Made by a program: the position numbers and the translations under genes. Below the pieces are notes generated by a model. That model was not told where the DNA came from. It did not search any database and saw only the letters and a program-made list of their open reading frames with translations. From Legionella busanensis (GTDB lineage Bacteria; Pseudomonadota; Gammaproteobacteria; Legionellales; Legionellaceae), in assembly GCF_900461525.1 (NCBI RefSeq), contig NZ_UGOD01000001.1, forward strand, positions 2,511,001-2,575,000: a DNA stretch of 64,000 nt, in the 5' to 3' direction. Shown here in pieces: positions 47,523 to 56,132 of this stretch. Within the stretch, counting starts at the first letter, position 1, and each line of letters starts with the position of its first letter.

Positions 47523-47966
47523 ATGATTAAGTATCTACATACCATGGTTAGGGTCACTAATTTAGATGCCTCCCTCGATTTTTATTGTAATAAACTAGGA
47601 CTTGTTGAGATAAAGCGAATAGAGAATCAACAAGGCAAATTCACTTTAGTATTCTTAGCCGCTCCAGGTGATCTAAACCAAGATGAGCAATCTAAAAGTC
47701 CTATGCTTGAATTAACTTACAACTGGGATAATCAGACTTATCCCGAAGGTCGTAACTTTGGCCATCTTGCTTATTCTGTAGATAATATTTATGAGACTTG
47801 CCAACGCTTACAAGATGCAGGTGTGGTAATCAATAGGCCGCCTCGAGATGGCTACATGGCCTTTATACGCTCCCCGGATAACATTTCTATCGAATTACTC
47901 CAAAAAGGCAACGCTCTACCACCGCAAGAACCTTGGATGTCTGCACCTAATATTGGATATTGGTAA
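47523..47966 (+). CDS. gloA: lactoylglutathione lyase (glyoxalase I)
   Basis: Converts the methylglyoxal-glutathione hemithioacetal to S-lactoylglutathione. The 147-residue VOC protein has the metal ligands in standard positions: H6 in YLHTMVRV, the Glu of MLELTYNW, the His of FGHLAYSVD and the final Glu of ISIELLQKG. L-E-L-T-Y-N-W and G-x-x-x-G-H-L-A are specific to glyoxalase I. AGGAG leads the ATG. The C-terminal extension (PPQEPWMSAPNIGYW) is found in a proteobacterial subgroup. Monocistronic. Confidence 0.88.
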   Translation: MIKYLHTMVRVTNLDASLDFYCNKLGLVEIKRIENQQGKFTLVFLAAPGDLNQDEQSKSPMLELTYNWDNQTYPEGRNFGHLAYSVDNIYETCQRLQDAGVVINRPPRDGYMAFIRSPDNISIELLQKGNALPPQEPWMSAPNIGYW

Positions 47967-48015
47967 AGTGCAAGTATATTAGATCAGATAATGGTATTAA
48001 CTTAAGAACAGCTCT

Positions 48016-48098
48016 GTGATTTCTGCAAAAGCAGGAATCTATTTTTATGTAGGCACAGTGCCAGTGTTAAGATAGAGTTCTGCCTGCGCGAAAACGAC
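48016..48098. repeat. decayed inverted repeat related to the 19.8-kb palindrome
   Basis: The left arm 48016-48042 (GTGATTTCTGCAAAAGCAGG onward) and right arm 48072-48098 (ending CGCGAAAACGAC) are diverged inverted copies. Both resemble the GTCATACCCGCGAAGGCGGG arms at 19837-19910. Confidence 0.5.
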
Positions 48099-48158
48099 AA
48101 AATACTCAAGTTGATACTATTAATAGATCAAGTGGACTGCTACTTCAAAATTAAAATC

Positions 48159-49178
48159 TTAGAGCTGATATTGTGAAATCTCAGAGATATATTGCTTTAG
48201 ATTATCAATGCCTCGTTGATATAAATGCTTATACTCATATATTTTATCATCTATCTCCTTATCTGATATCGTTTCAACATTAATTTGACTAAGTGGTTGA
48301 TATGATAAGTATAAACAAGTTAATAATGCCTTTTTCTGCTTTATAGGAAGATGCTTGATGTTATCATAAAACTTAACCTCTTCTGCTGTAGGTTTTAAAT
48401 CTTTAATAAAAGCTGAGATAGTTAAATTCATAGCAGGTGGATCTTGTGACTTTTTTCTTGGCAATACATTTTTAAAAAGTTTAGCACTCTCTATACTTAA
48501 CTGTTGTATTTCTTTAAGTTTTGTAAGGCCCCAAGGTGTAAGAAATTGTAGCTCACATAATTTGAAATCTTCATTATTGGGATAATCTAATGCCATATAA
48601 ATAATTTTTTTAATATCTTCATGCAACTTAAAAATTTTGATATTTTTTAATTCTTGATAAAAAGGATAAATATATTTCATATTGGTATAATGGTATTGTG
48701 TGCTTATTGCACTAGCCGCATTGTTTTTAAATGATTTAATGACTTCAGCTATGAATTTAAAATCTAGATTGCTATGCGGATGTTTCTTATTATTTAAAAT
48801 ATCTTTAAGATTTTTAAATAACTCTTTTAAATCATGATTATTATTAATTAACCTTATTAACTTATTAGATTTTGGACGTTCAAGATACTCACAACCGTTA
48901 TTAAGGTGATTGAGAAGATTTTTTAAAACCAGCTTTAATGAGAATTCAATTATACAAACATATATATTAAGAAGAGGATAGACTAAATTGTCATATTCAG
49001 GCCCAACCTCTTTATCTACACTCATTTTTTGGATAATTATATCAGCTGCTGTTTCAAATCCTTTGATTAAAGAATAATCTTGCGCTAAAGAGTATTCTTC
49101 TACCTTATGGTCAGAATAGCTAGCAATAGAGTTATGTTCCTCTAACTCTTCTTCATCAAAATCAAAATACTTAGACAC
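48159..49178 (-). CDS. unknown protein with HEPN-like helical region
   Basis: A 339-residue soluble protein with an acidic N-terminus (FDFDEEELEEHN). Residues about 65-125 (YPLLNIYVCIIEFSLKLVLK, then NNNHDLKELFKNLKDILN) look like the helix pair of HEPN-type domains. In such proteins a hydrophobic helix precedes a His-Asp-Leu-Lys/x-Leu helix. R-x5-H (RLINNNH) is present just before it but not in the place where HEPN ribonucleases usually carry their catalytic pair. The rest is helical and unrecognised. Start GTG at 49178 with AAGGAG upstream. It could be an RNase-like defence protein, an effector, or neither. Confidence 0.5.
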   Translation of the reverse strand: MSKYFDFDEEELEEHNSIASYSDHKVEEYSLAQDYSLIKGFETAADIIIQKMSVDKEVGPEYDNLVYPLLNIYVCIIEFSLKLVLKNLLNHLNNGCEYLERPKSNKLIRLINNNHDLKELFKNLKDILNNKKHPHSNLDFKFIAEVIKSFKNNAASAISTQYHYTNMKYIYPFYQELKNIKIFKLHEDIKKIIYMALDYPNNEDFKLCELQFLTPWGLTKLKEIQQLSIESAKLFKNVLPRKKSQDPPAMNLTISAFIKDLKPTAEEVKFYDNIKHLPIKQKKALLTCLYLSYQPLSQINVETISDKEIDDKIYEYKHLYQRGIDNLKQYISEISQYQL

Positions 49179-49494
49179 AGTACTCTCCTTTATTTTCTAT
49201 GTCTTTAAATAAATTATAGTCTTGGTTTAGTAAGCTCTTAAGGAAACAGTTGATAAATAAAAAATTAGGATTTAGATTGACAAGGTTTTCTTAACATCAC
49301 TTGATAGAAAATTTTATATTATTAAATTCATAGTTTTAGGTAAAAAATTTAATCTAAGAAACTAGAAAACTAATAAAATCCACAGAAATCAATATTTAAA
49401 ACCTAGTGCAGGGAAGGCACTAGATTATTTATATCGACCTCTTTTTACGTATAAAAAGTACTGATAATAGTTAACATTGTAGAAAATCTATTTA
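49179..49494. other. intergenic stretch with one terminator
   Basis: 316 bp without a gene. A minus-strand TATAAT near 49219 could serve the gene starting at 49178. The hairpin at 49403-49423 belongs to the next gene. Confidence 0.4.
49399..49423 (-). terminator. terminator of the exported-protein gene at 49495
   Basis: CTAGTGC (49403-49409) / GCACTAG (49417-49423) with a 7-nt loop. On the minus strand GTTTTAAA follows. It lies 72 bp beyond the stop of the gene starting at 50187. Confidence 0.6.
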
Positions 49495-50187
49495 TTATGA
49501 ATTAGCTGCTTTATAAACATACTGTTCATATCGGATATAACTTTCACGAAAAATCTGCGGTAAAATTGTTTTAATGACATAATTTTTCATCTCATCAACA
49601 CTTCCCTTGCCATTCCAATCCCAAGTTATTGCAAAATAGCCATCCCATGTAAAGCACCAGCCCGCCGATTCTTGTTGGCAATCATTTTTCCATTGCATAT
49701 CACGTAACGCTTTAAATGGTTCTAATGCTTTGCTTACACTACCAGGAATTATATGCGATTGATTAATCATATGAATATAATTTCGCTCGTAAGCAAGTTG
49801 GACTTCTTCTTTAAAAACAAATCGATCGTTAAAAAGTGACTGTTGTACTTCAAGTAAAAATTGATCTTTTGCCAATGGTGTTTGAGGATCTTGATTTACA
49901 GTTAGATTTAATAAGCCCTCTTTATAAAAACCATCAATAAGCTCTTGCACGATATAAGCAGTCGGATAATTAACTTGGTATGAAGAATGGCCGCAACTCG
50001 GTAATGTAAACTTAAAAGTATAAAGATTCCCTTGATTACTAATCTGAATATTTTTAACATCAGGCACCTGAATATCCTTACACTGAGGAACAGCAGCTAC
50101 TCTAATCCTATTTTCTGAAGCTTCCGAATAGCTTGAAGTTATGGCTAAAAGAAGAATACTTATCCTAAATATAAGTTGCTGCATCAT
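49495..50187 (-). CDS. exported protein of unknown function
   Basis: 230 residues with a signal peptide (QLIFRISILLLAITSSYSEA). The mature protein has four or five cysteines (PQCKDIQV, LPSCGHSS, NDCQQESAGWCF), which could form two periplasmic disulfides, and a Trp-rich segment (GWCFTWDGYFAITWDWNG). The segment VPDVKNIQISNQG is Pro/Asn-rich before a beta region. There are two adjacent ATG codons; AGGAAAT favours the second (50184). It resembles the general build of DUF3298-type periplasmic proteins only weakly. Function unknown. A palindromic element separates it from the LysR gene. Confidence 0.6.
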   Translation of the reverse strand: MMQQLIFRISILLLAITSSYSEASENRIRVAAVPQCKDIQVPDVKNIQISNQGNLYTFKFTLPSCGHSSYQVNYPTAYIVQELIDGFYKEGLLNLTVNQDPQTPLAKDQFLLEVQQSLFNDRFVFKEEVQLAYERNYIHMINQSHIIPGSVSKALEPFKALRDMQWKNDCQQESAGWCFTWDGYFAITWDWNGKGSVDEMKNYVIKTILPQIFRESYIRYEQYVYKAANS

Positions 50188-50265
50188 ATTTCCTAAAAGA
50201 TATTTGAAACGTCATATTATGATGACATTAGTTAGTTGATGAATAATAAAAATATACTTAAAAAA

Positions 50266-50403
50266 TAGCCGTGATGCAGCGAAGCGTAATCAAGGTTTTT
50301 TATAAATTTTATTTTCTAATACCATTCAATTAAATCTTATCTTTTGCAATTTTGATTTTGAAGAAAAATATTTTTTTGATTACGCTTCGCGGCATCAAGG
50401 CTA
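50266..50403. mobile_element. 138-bp MITE-like element with 28-bp ends
   Basis: The ends TAGCCGTGATGCAGCGAAGC (50266) and its inverted partner (TAGCCTTGATGCCGCGAAGC reading in from 50403) agree over about 28 bp with three mismatches, and both continue GTAATCAA. The interior is AT-rich and non-coding. This end type (GATGCAGCGAAGCGTAATC) is a widespread intergenic repeat and differs from the TAGACCTCTT family. Confidence 0.75.
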
Positions 50404-50420
50404 CTATAGACTAGATGTTT

Positions 50421-51296
50421 TTAAATTTTAACACTTGAATATTCTTGAAAAAAATCAATTAATTGTCGTGCTGAAGGACCCATTTCCTGTGGATTATGAT
50501 GAACTAAATATAAAGGATAAGTTCGAATATTATCTTGCTGTAAACGCAGCGGTTTAATCGGTAAGTTTCTATTTTCTACTAATTGTTTAGGTAACCATGA
50601 AAAGCCAATACCTTGAGCTACACACTGAATTTTCATCTCCATCGAACTGACCTTCCAATGAAATTCCGACCCTAACCAGCCTTCGTTTCTTTGATTTTTT
50701 ATACCTGAATCCTGAGCGATAATATAACGCTCGTGGTAAAGATCATCTAACGTCAATTCTTTTTGATGTAAGGGGCTGTCAATGTGGGCATAGGGAATAG
50801 ACTCTACATCCAAAAGCTTATCACCGACATACCCTTCTGGAATTTTTGAAATAATGGCTATTTCAGCCTCACCATTAATTAGCAGATCACTTGGCCCCGA
50901 TAAGAGGCCATGCTTTAAGATAATCCGAGTTTGGGTATTAATTAAGCTAAATTGATGCAGAATTGTTAGTAGTATTTGCGGAGGAAATATTTCATCAACC
51001 GCGAGTCGCAAAATTTTTTCATAATTAGATTTAAAATTAAGGGCTGCATTCTCAATATTTTTAGCTAAGCGTATTAATTGCTTAGACATATTTAAAACTT
51101 GGATGCCTTGTTCAGTTAAAACGGCTTTGCGTCCTTGTATATTCATCACTTGGATACCTAAGGACTCTTGTAATTTCATTAATGAATAGCTAATGCTTGA
51201 TTGACTTTTATGTAGCTTTTCCGCTGCTTTAGCAAAACTTTTTTCTTCTACAATAGTTTGTAATACTCGCCATTGTTCAAGCGTTACTTTGGTCAT
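50421..51296 (-). CDS. LysR-family transcriptional regulator
   Basis: Winged helix-turn-helix at residues about 4-62 (LEQWRVLQTIVEEKSFAKAAEKLHKSQ, in part SFAKAAEKLHKSQSSIS), then a periplasmic-binding-protein-like effector domain to residue 291. The start at 51296 is preferred because AGG lies six bases upstream; the ATG at 51302 abuts it. It is divergent from the SnoaL-like exported protein with 120 bp between, the classic LysR arrangement, so that gene is its probable target. The inducer is unknown. Confidence 0.9.
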   Translation of the reverse strand: MTKVTLEQWRVLQTIVEEKSFAKAAEKLHKSQSSISYSLMKLQESLGIQVMNIQGRKAVLTEQGIQVLNMSKQLIRLAKNIENAALNFKSNYEKILRLAVDEIFPPQILLTILHQFSLINTQTRIILKHGLLSGPSDLLINGEAEIAIISKIPEGYVGDKLLDVESIPYAHIDSPLHQKELTLDDLYHERYIIAQDSGIKNQRNEGWLGSEFHWKVSSMEMKIQCVAQGIGFSWLPKQLVENRNLPIKPLRLQQDNIRTYPLYLVHHNPQEMGPSARQLIDFFQEYSSVKI

Positions 51297-51416
51297 TGCC
51301 ATCCTAAATATATCTAAAAAACTGATTAATTAAAGCTAAAATTTGCGCTTTTTTATTAATTTATACCACTTATAATCAAATTTGTTAATTAAACAGAAAT
51401 CCAATAAGGAGATAAA

Positions 51417-51866
51417 ATGAAAAAAATAGCTGCTGTTCTTTTATTGATAGGTTTGGCTATTAGTGGTAAATCAAGTTTTGCAGAACAAAGTTCACAAGAA
51501 ATAAATAAGGAGGTCGTGACGCAATTTTACCAAAAAGCAATTAATGAAAAAGATTTCTCGGCAGCCGAAATTTATATGGGGCCGTGGTACATACAACATA
51601 ATCCTTTAGCTAAAGATGGTATAGAAGGTTTTAAACAATACATCGACTACCTTAAACAAACTTATCCTCAATCACACAGTGACATTAAACGAATTATGGC
51701 AGAAGGCGATTACGTCATTCTACATGTCCACTCTATAAAAGAACCAGGCACAAAAGGACAAGCCGTCGTTGATATTTTTCGCTTAGAAAATAATAAGATT
51801 GTAGAACATTGGGATGTAATCCAAGCCATTCCTGAAGGATCAGCGAATAGTAATGGGATGTTTTAA
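51417..51866 (+). CDS. exported SnoaL-like (NTF2-fold) protein
   Basis: A 149-residue protein with a signal peptide (MKKIAAVLLLIGLAISGKSSFA). The NTF2 fold is indicated by VVTQFYQKAINEKDFSAAEIYM, YIQHNPLAKDGIEGFKQYI, GDYVILHVHS and the final VVDIFRLENNKIVEHWDVIQ. H-N-P and H-W-D-V-x-Q are typical of the predicted SnoaL-like aldol/polyketide-cyclase group, here placed in the periplasm. AAGGAG leads the ATG, and a hairpin at 51896 follows. Likely regulated by the divergent LysR protein. The substrate is unknown. Confidence 0.85.
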   Translation: MKKIAAVLLLIGLAISGKSSFAEQSSQEINKEVVTQFYQKAINEKDFSAAEIYMGPWYIQHNPLAKDGIEGFKQYIDYLKQTYPQSHSDIKRIMAEGDYVILHVHSIKEPGTKGQAVVDIFRLENNKIVEHWDVIQAIPEGSANSNGMF

Positions 51867-51895
51867 CTAACCCACTTTGTAGTATTTAGTTTAAT

Positions 51896-51930
51896 CAAGT
51901 GTAGATCAACCAAGATTTGATCTACGCTTG
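51896..51930 (+). terminator. hairpin between the SnoaL-like and ankyrin genes
   Basis: CAAGTGTAGATCAA (51896-51909) pairs with TTGATCTACGCTTG (51917-51930), 13 of 14 bp, loop 7 nt. The following TACTTAAAAG is a poor T-tract. It lies between convergent genes and may serve both. Confidence 0.55.
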
Positions 51931-51988
51931 TACTTAAAAGTAAATAATAAAAATTCTTTTGCAAGAATTAATTTGGCTGATCTATTTC

Positions 51989-53182
51989 TTAACCCATCGA
52001 CTGAATAAACGTTTCTTCAGATTTTTTCTTATGTAGGTTATCTATAATAATTTTTGCAGGCTTAAAAAACATTGCATGATTTGCTTGATTTAAAATACGA
52101 GGTATTAATTCCGGCGTTAAAGATTTTGTCAAATAATGATGGACACAACTACTAGTGAAGCGCTCCTCATTTAATAATTTTTTTTGATGTTCAGATAAGC
52201 TATCATATAAGCGTTTGGCATTTTTTTTATCTTCATGAAGTAAGACATTAACGATAGCATAATACCCGTTTTCTACCGCGATTTTAAAAGCACGACAATC
52301 ATTCATACTCAACATAGCAGGTAATAAAACAGAAGCATGCTTGATAAAATAACATACTATATCTAGATGGCCATGAATTACAGCCCAGCGAAAAGCTTCA
52401 AACTCTTTGGCTTTTATCATATCTAACAATAAGTCAGGCGCTTGCGCAACTAAATATTCTATTACCTCTAAATGACCACATGCTGCTGCTAAGTAAAAAG
52501 CGTCAAACTCTTTGGCTTTGATCATTTCTAGCAATAAGTCAGGCGCTTGTTTAACTAAATATTTCATTACATTTAAGTAACCGCCCATTGCTGCAAAGCG
52601 AAAAGAAACAAAGTCTTTTGCCCTTATCATATTTAGCAATAGGTCATCAGGCGCTTGCGCAACTAAATATTCTATTATATCTAAATAGCCATTTGCAGCT
52701 GCCCAACGAAAAGCAGCATATTGGTCTGCTTTGATCATATCAAGCATTAAGTGTGGCGCTTGTACAATTAAATACTTCATCATATCTAAATGACCATTTG
52801 CAGCTGCCCAACGAAAAGCAGCATATTGGTCTGCTTTGATCATATCAAGCAATAAGTCAGGCGCTTGTGCTGCTAAGTACTTCATCACGTCTAAATGACC
52901 CATTTCTGCTGCTAGGCAAAAAGCTTGATAATTATTTGCACTAATCATTTTATTTAAAGCTTGTTGAGAAAATTTAGTCGACAAATAATTTAAACCTTGT
53001 AAATGATTAATGACACTTAAGAATTCAATTAAATTAAGGGTAGGAGGAGCTGGAAATATAAACTTCTGATACTCTAGCTTTTCTAAAACTTGCAGTTCTG
53101 CGTCATTAATTTGATTAGGATTGTCTAGAAAGCGACTGACTAAGAGATTAGGGTTAAACTCATCTTGTTTTACTTGATACAT
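51989..53182 (-). CDS. ankyrin-repeat protein, effector candidate
   Basis: 397 residues with seven 35-residue ankyrin repeats at about 84-328. The cycle is x-x-A-F-x-x-A-A-x-x-G-H-L-D-x-x-x-Y-L-x-x-Q-A-P-D-L-L-L-x-M-I-K-A. Repeats 2 and 3 share an exact 56-bp DNA segment. Repeats 6 and 7 are diverged caps. The first 80 residues and the last 65 (Lys-rich end SEETFIQSMG) are unique. There is no signal peptide. The repeat form (A-F-x-x-A-A) is the variant common in amoeba-associated bacteria and amoebae. AGGT leads the ATG. A host protein-binding role is likely but inferred. Confidence 0.78.
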   Translation of the reverse strand: MYQVKQDEFNPNLLVSRFLDNPNQINDAELQVLEKLEYQKFIFPAPPTLNLIEFLSVINHLQGLNYLSTKFSQQALNKMISANNYQAFCLAAEMGHLDVMKYLAAQAPDLLLDMIKADQYAAFRWAAANGHLDMMKYLIVQAPHLMLDMIKADQYAAFRWAAANGYLDIIEYLVAQAPDDLLLNMIRAKDFVSFRFAAMGGYLNVMKYLVKQAPDLLLEMIKAKEFDAFYLAAACGHLEVIEYLVAQAPDLLLDMIKAKEFEAFRWAVIHGHLDIVCYFIKHASVLLPAMLSMNDCRAFKIAVENGYYAIVNVLLHEDKKNAKRLYDSLSEHQKKLLNEERFTSSCVHHYLTKSLTPELIPRILNQANHAMFFKPAKIIIDNLHKKKSEETFIQSMG

Positions 53183-53424
53183 TGTTACCTATCGTACAAA
53201 ATAGTATAAATAATAGCACAATGATCTTAATTAAAACATACTAAAATACGCTTATAAAGCCTAGTTCCGCTATCTATTCTAAGTATTAAAATTTTATCAT
53301 CAAACTGCGATTACGAATTTCAAATTCTTACTATTTATTAACAATCTAGATAGTAATGTGAACACTTAGTAGGAAATCTAGCAAGATAAATAAAGTAAAA
53401 AATCACTGATAAGTCGAGTTACAA

Positions 53425-55434
53425 TCATATATTTTTTAACCGACACACCCTTCTCTCAATCCATACTGCTAGCATAATAGTAGATAAAACACCTAATAAA
53501 ACCCCATATCTATACCAATTCTCGCCTACTATTTTTAAAGCATCAGGCGAATGGAAGATAGAAAAAGGAATCGCTAATAAAACATCAATAATGGCTGAAC
53601 CAGCTACTAACCCACAGGCAATTAAAGTGCCTTTTTGTTTTCTTTCAGTCTTTTGAGTATTACTAAGAGATTTCTTTTTATCAAGGCGCGCCTGCACATA
53701 CATAGCGATCATCCCACCTAAAAACAAAGGAAATGAAGAGGAAATTGGTAAATACATCCCAATTGCCACACCTAAAATAGATAATTTCATAAAGCGATTT
53801 AAATTAAATAATTTAATAAAGATTAACAACCCTATGATAATTGCTGCCCCAACAAACATCATTGTCCAAGGTAAGGTATTGCGAAACACAGCTTCCGTAA
53901 TAGCAGCCATTAAAGCGGCAGTTGGCGCTGGAAGCGATTGGCTTATGTCCATACCTTCATGAGGCATAACGCCAGCAATACCATAAACGTTAAAGAGTAA
54001 TTGCATAACTGGCGGAATCACTAATGATGAAACAACAACGCCGAGTAGAAGCATCACTTGTTGCCGCCATGGGGTCGCGCCAACTAATTGGCCTACTTTA
54101 AGATCTTGGGTGTTATCATTAGCAATAGCTGCAATGCCTGTAACAACTGATCCAATAATAATGGTAATTGCTTCAGCCGCTTTAATCTGATTATTGGTCA
54201 AAGGTAGCGGTAAAAATTTATTAATAATGGTTAATAACATCCAGGCTGCAAATAACATTCCGGCAATGACTACCGAGCTACCTGGACTTGCAGTCACGCC
54301 TACCATTCCAGATAAATAGCCAGTGATTACTGAAAATAAAAATCCAATAACTAATACATAAATGACAGCAGTAAAAACTAAAGTGGGAGCAAAATCGCCA
54401 TCAAGACCAGTTGCTTCAATGGGAAAAATATATTGGAAAAATAAAAATAATAAGGTCGCCATGAAAGCGATACCACTTAAAATAAAAGGTATAGGAATAT
54501 CTTTATCTGTTCGCGGTACTTGTGTTGCCCAATTACGTTTAGAAGTAAACGCAGTTAAAGATTGAGTAATACTTTTTGCCAAGGGCTTAACAAGTAATAA
54601 AAAAGTCCAAGTTCCCGCAAATAACATCGCACCTATACCGAGATAGCGCATTTCACTATCCCAAAGTAATGTTGCTGCTTGATTTAATTGATAGTGTGCT
54701 AAAAAATCCGGATAAAACTGACTGACAATGGGTAACGCAATTAACCATGAGATAATGGCGCCTAGAAAAATACTAATGGCCATATCATGGCCTATCAAAT
54801 AACCGGCTCCAATCATAGTCGCTGAGAAACCAGCGCCAAATCCAAAAATAGAGCGTTTAATAACAAACCAAAAATTAAAGCTACTAGCAATAACTTTAAA
54901 ACCCATTTGTAACAGTTCAATTAATCCACCAACAGCACCGCCTAAAAAAATTTCTTTTACACCTACTCTTTCGCTAGAGGACTTTAAAACTTCAGCAATG
55001 GCTCTTCCTTCTGGAAAACGTAATGCGGGCTCATGAACTAAAATGCGACGAAGTGGAATAGAAAATAAAACGCCAAGGATGCCACCAATTGCTGCAATAA
55101 AGAAATTGGTTAAATAGTCAAAACTTTGCCAATAATGAATAATGATCAGAGCAGGAATTGTATAAACTATTCCTCCAGCAACAGCCTCTCCGGCAGAGGC
55201 AGCTGTTTGCACAGCGTTATTTTCTAAAATAGTTGAATCTTTAAATAAGCGTAAGATACCCATTGAAATAATGGCTGCAGGAATTGATGCTGATGTCAAA
55301 ATACCTAATTTTAAAGCGAGATAAGAGTTTGACATAGCAAGCAAGACGGTCAATATAATGGCCAATACAATACTACGTACAGTTAATTCCGCTACTTTTG
55401 TTTCGTCACGAGCACCTAAGACAGAATTTGTCAT
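53425..55434 (-). CDS. OPT family oligopeptide transporter
   Basis: Proton-coupled uptake of oligopeptides or metal-chelate compounds across the inner membrane. The 669-residue protein has about 16 hydrophobic helices. OPT features include LALKLGILTSASIPAAIISMG, NNAVQTAASAGEAVAGGIVYTIPAL (cited in part: NNAVQTAASAGEAVAGG), FPEGRAIAEVLKS and NDNTQDLKVGQLVGATPWRQQ. The ATG overlaps the stop of the upstream gene (ATGA), so it is translationally coupled to the DUF3298-like gene. It is the last gene of the SDR-hutI-DUF3298-OPT run. Confidence 0.93.
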   Translation of the reverse strand: MTNSVLGARDETKVAELTVRSIVLAIILTVLLAMSNSYLALKLGILTSASIPAAIISMGILRLFKDSTILENNAVQTAASAGEAVAGGIVYTIPALIIIHYWQSFDYLTNFFIAAIGGILGVLFSIPLRRILVHEPALRFPEGRAIAEVLKSSSERVGVKEIFLGGAVGGLIELLQMGFKVIASSFNFWFVIKRSIFGFGAGFSATMIGAGYLIGHDMAISIFLGAIISWLIALPIVSQFYPDFLAHYQLNQAATLLWDSEMRYLGIGAMLFAGTWTFLLLVKPLAKSITQSLTAFTSKRNWATQVPRTDKDIPIPFILSGIAFMATLLFLFFQYIFPIEATGLDGDFAPTLVFTAVIYVLVIGFLFSVITGYLSGMVGVTASPGSSVVIAGMLFAAWMLLTIINKFLPLPLTNNQIKAAEAITIIIGSVVTGIAAIANDNTQDLKVGQLVGATPWRQQVMLLLGVVVSSLVIPPVMQLLFNVYGIAGVMPHEGMDISQSLPAPTAALMAAITEAVFRNTLPWTMMFVGAAIIIGLLIFIKLFNLNRFMKLSILGVAIGMYLPISSSFPLFLGGMIAMYVQARLDKKKSLSNTQKTERKQKGTLIACGLVAGSAIIDVLLAIPFSIFHSPDALKIVGENWYRYGVLLGVLSTIMLAVWIERRVCRLKNI

Positions 55435-56111
55435 GCATTGCCCCAGACTAATTTTTTCATTTCAGGACGTAAAGATGAGGTTAATGAAGAGGTGGGAATA
55501 ATAATTGTTTGTGGGCCATAAACATAAGCAGCGACTTGGTAAGTGTCAAAGATGATAGCTAACCCTTCTTTGCTAAAATTCCAATTTGTATAATTTTTAT
55601 TTATTGCTTGCGTACCTTCATTAACCCATTTTTCGTCAAAATCTTTATTTTTAAGTAACTGATTTCGGCAATAATTAGCAATTTCTTCTAAATAAGGACT
55701 ATTAGTTTTAAAAATATCTTGTAAGTTAATTTCTTTACCATCAATAAAGTTAAATGTCTTTATACTATTATTAGGATGCGCGGCACCGCGAGAATAAGTT
55801 GAAATATTAAATAGCAAACTGACAACATGGGTATTTTGATACGCTATTTTATAATCGATATATAAACTGTCTTTACCAGGTAGATTAGTAGTAAAGGGGC
55901 TAGAGCCTGACATATCTTGTGAATTTTTGGTTTTTGTTACAAAGGTTTTTATAACCTGATTTATTTGGCTTTCTTTAAATCCTTGGGGATATTTCAGATC
56001 TAAAATAAATGTTTTAGTTTCTTTTTTTACCGTAACTGTTGTTGGTTGTGCGTAAATATTATTAGTAAAAACAACCATGAAACTTAAGATGGCAATGCGC
56101 AATAAATACAT
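55431..56111 (-). CDS. exported DUF3298/RsiV-like protein
   Basis: 226 residues: signal peptide (MYLLRIAILSFMVVFTNNIYA) then a DUF4163-like N-terminal domain (TFILDLKYPQGF onward) and a DUF3298 C-terminal domain (GAAHPNNSIKTFNFIDGKEINLQDIF; WNFSKEGLAIIFDTYQVAAYVYGPQ, cited in pieces). In Bacillus this domain pair forms the lysozyme-binding part of the anti-sigma factor RsiV, but here there is no anti-sigma segment, so a ligand-binding periplasmic protein is meant. Coupled by a 4-bp overlap to the OPT transporter, for which it may supply or sense substrate (inference). Confidence 0.78.
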   Translation of the reverse strand: MYLLRIAILSFMVVFTNNIYAQPTTVTVKKETKTFILDLKYPQGFKESQINQVIKTFVTKTKNSQDMSGSSPFTTNLPGKDSLYIDYKIAYQNTHVVSLLFNISTYSRGAAHPNNSIKTFNFIDGKEINLQDIFKTNSPYLEEIANYCRNQLLKNKDFDEKWVNEGTQAINKNYTNWNFSKEGLAIIFDTYQVAAYVYGPQTIIIPTSSLTSSLRPEMKKLVWGNA

Positions 56112-56132
56112 ACTTATTTCTCCTGTGTTTTA

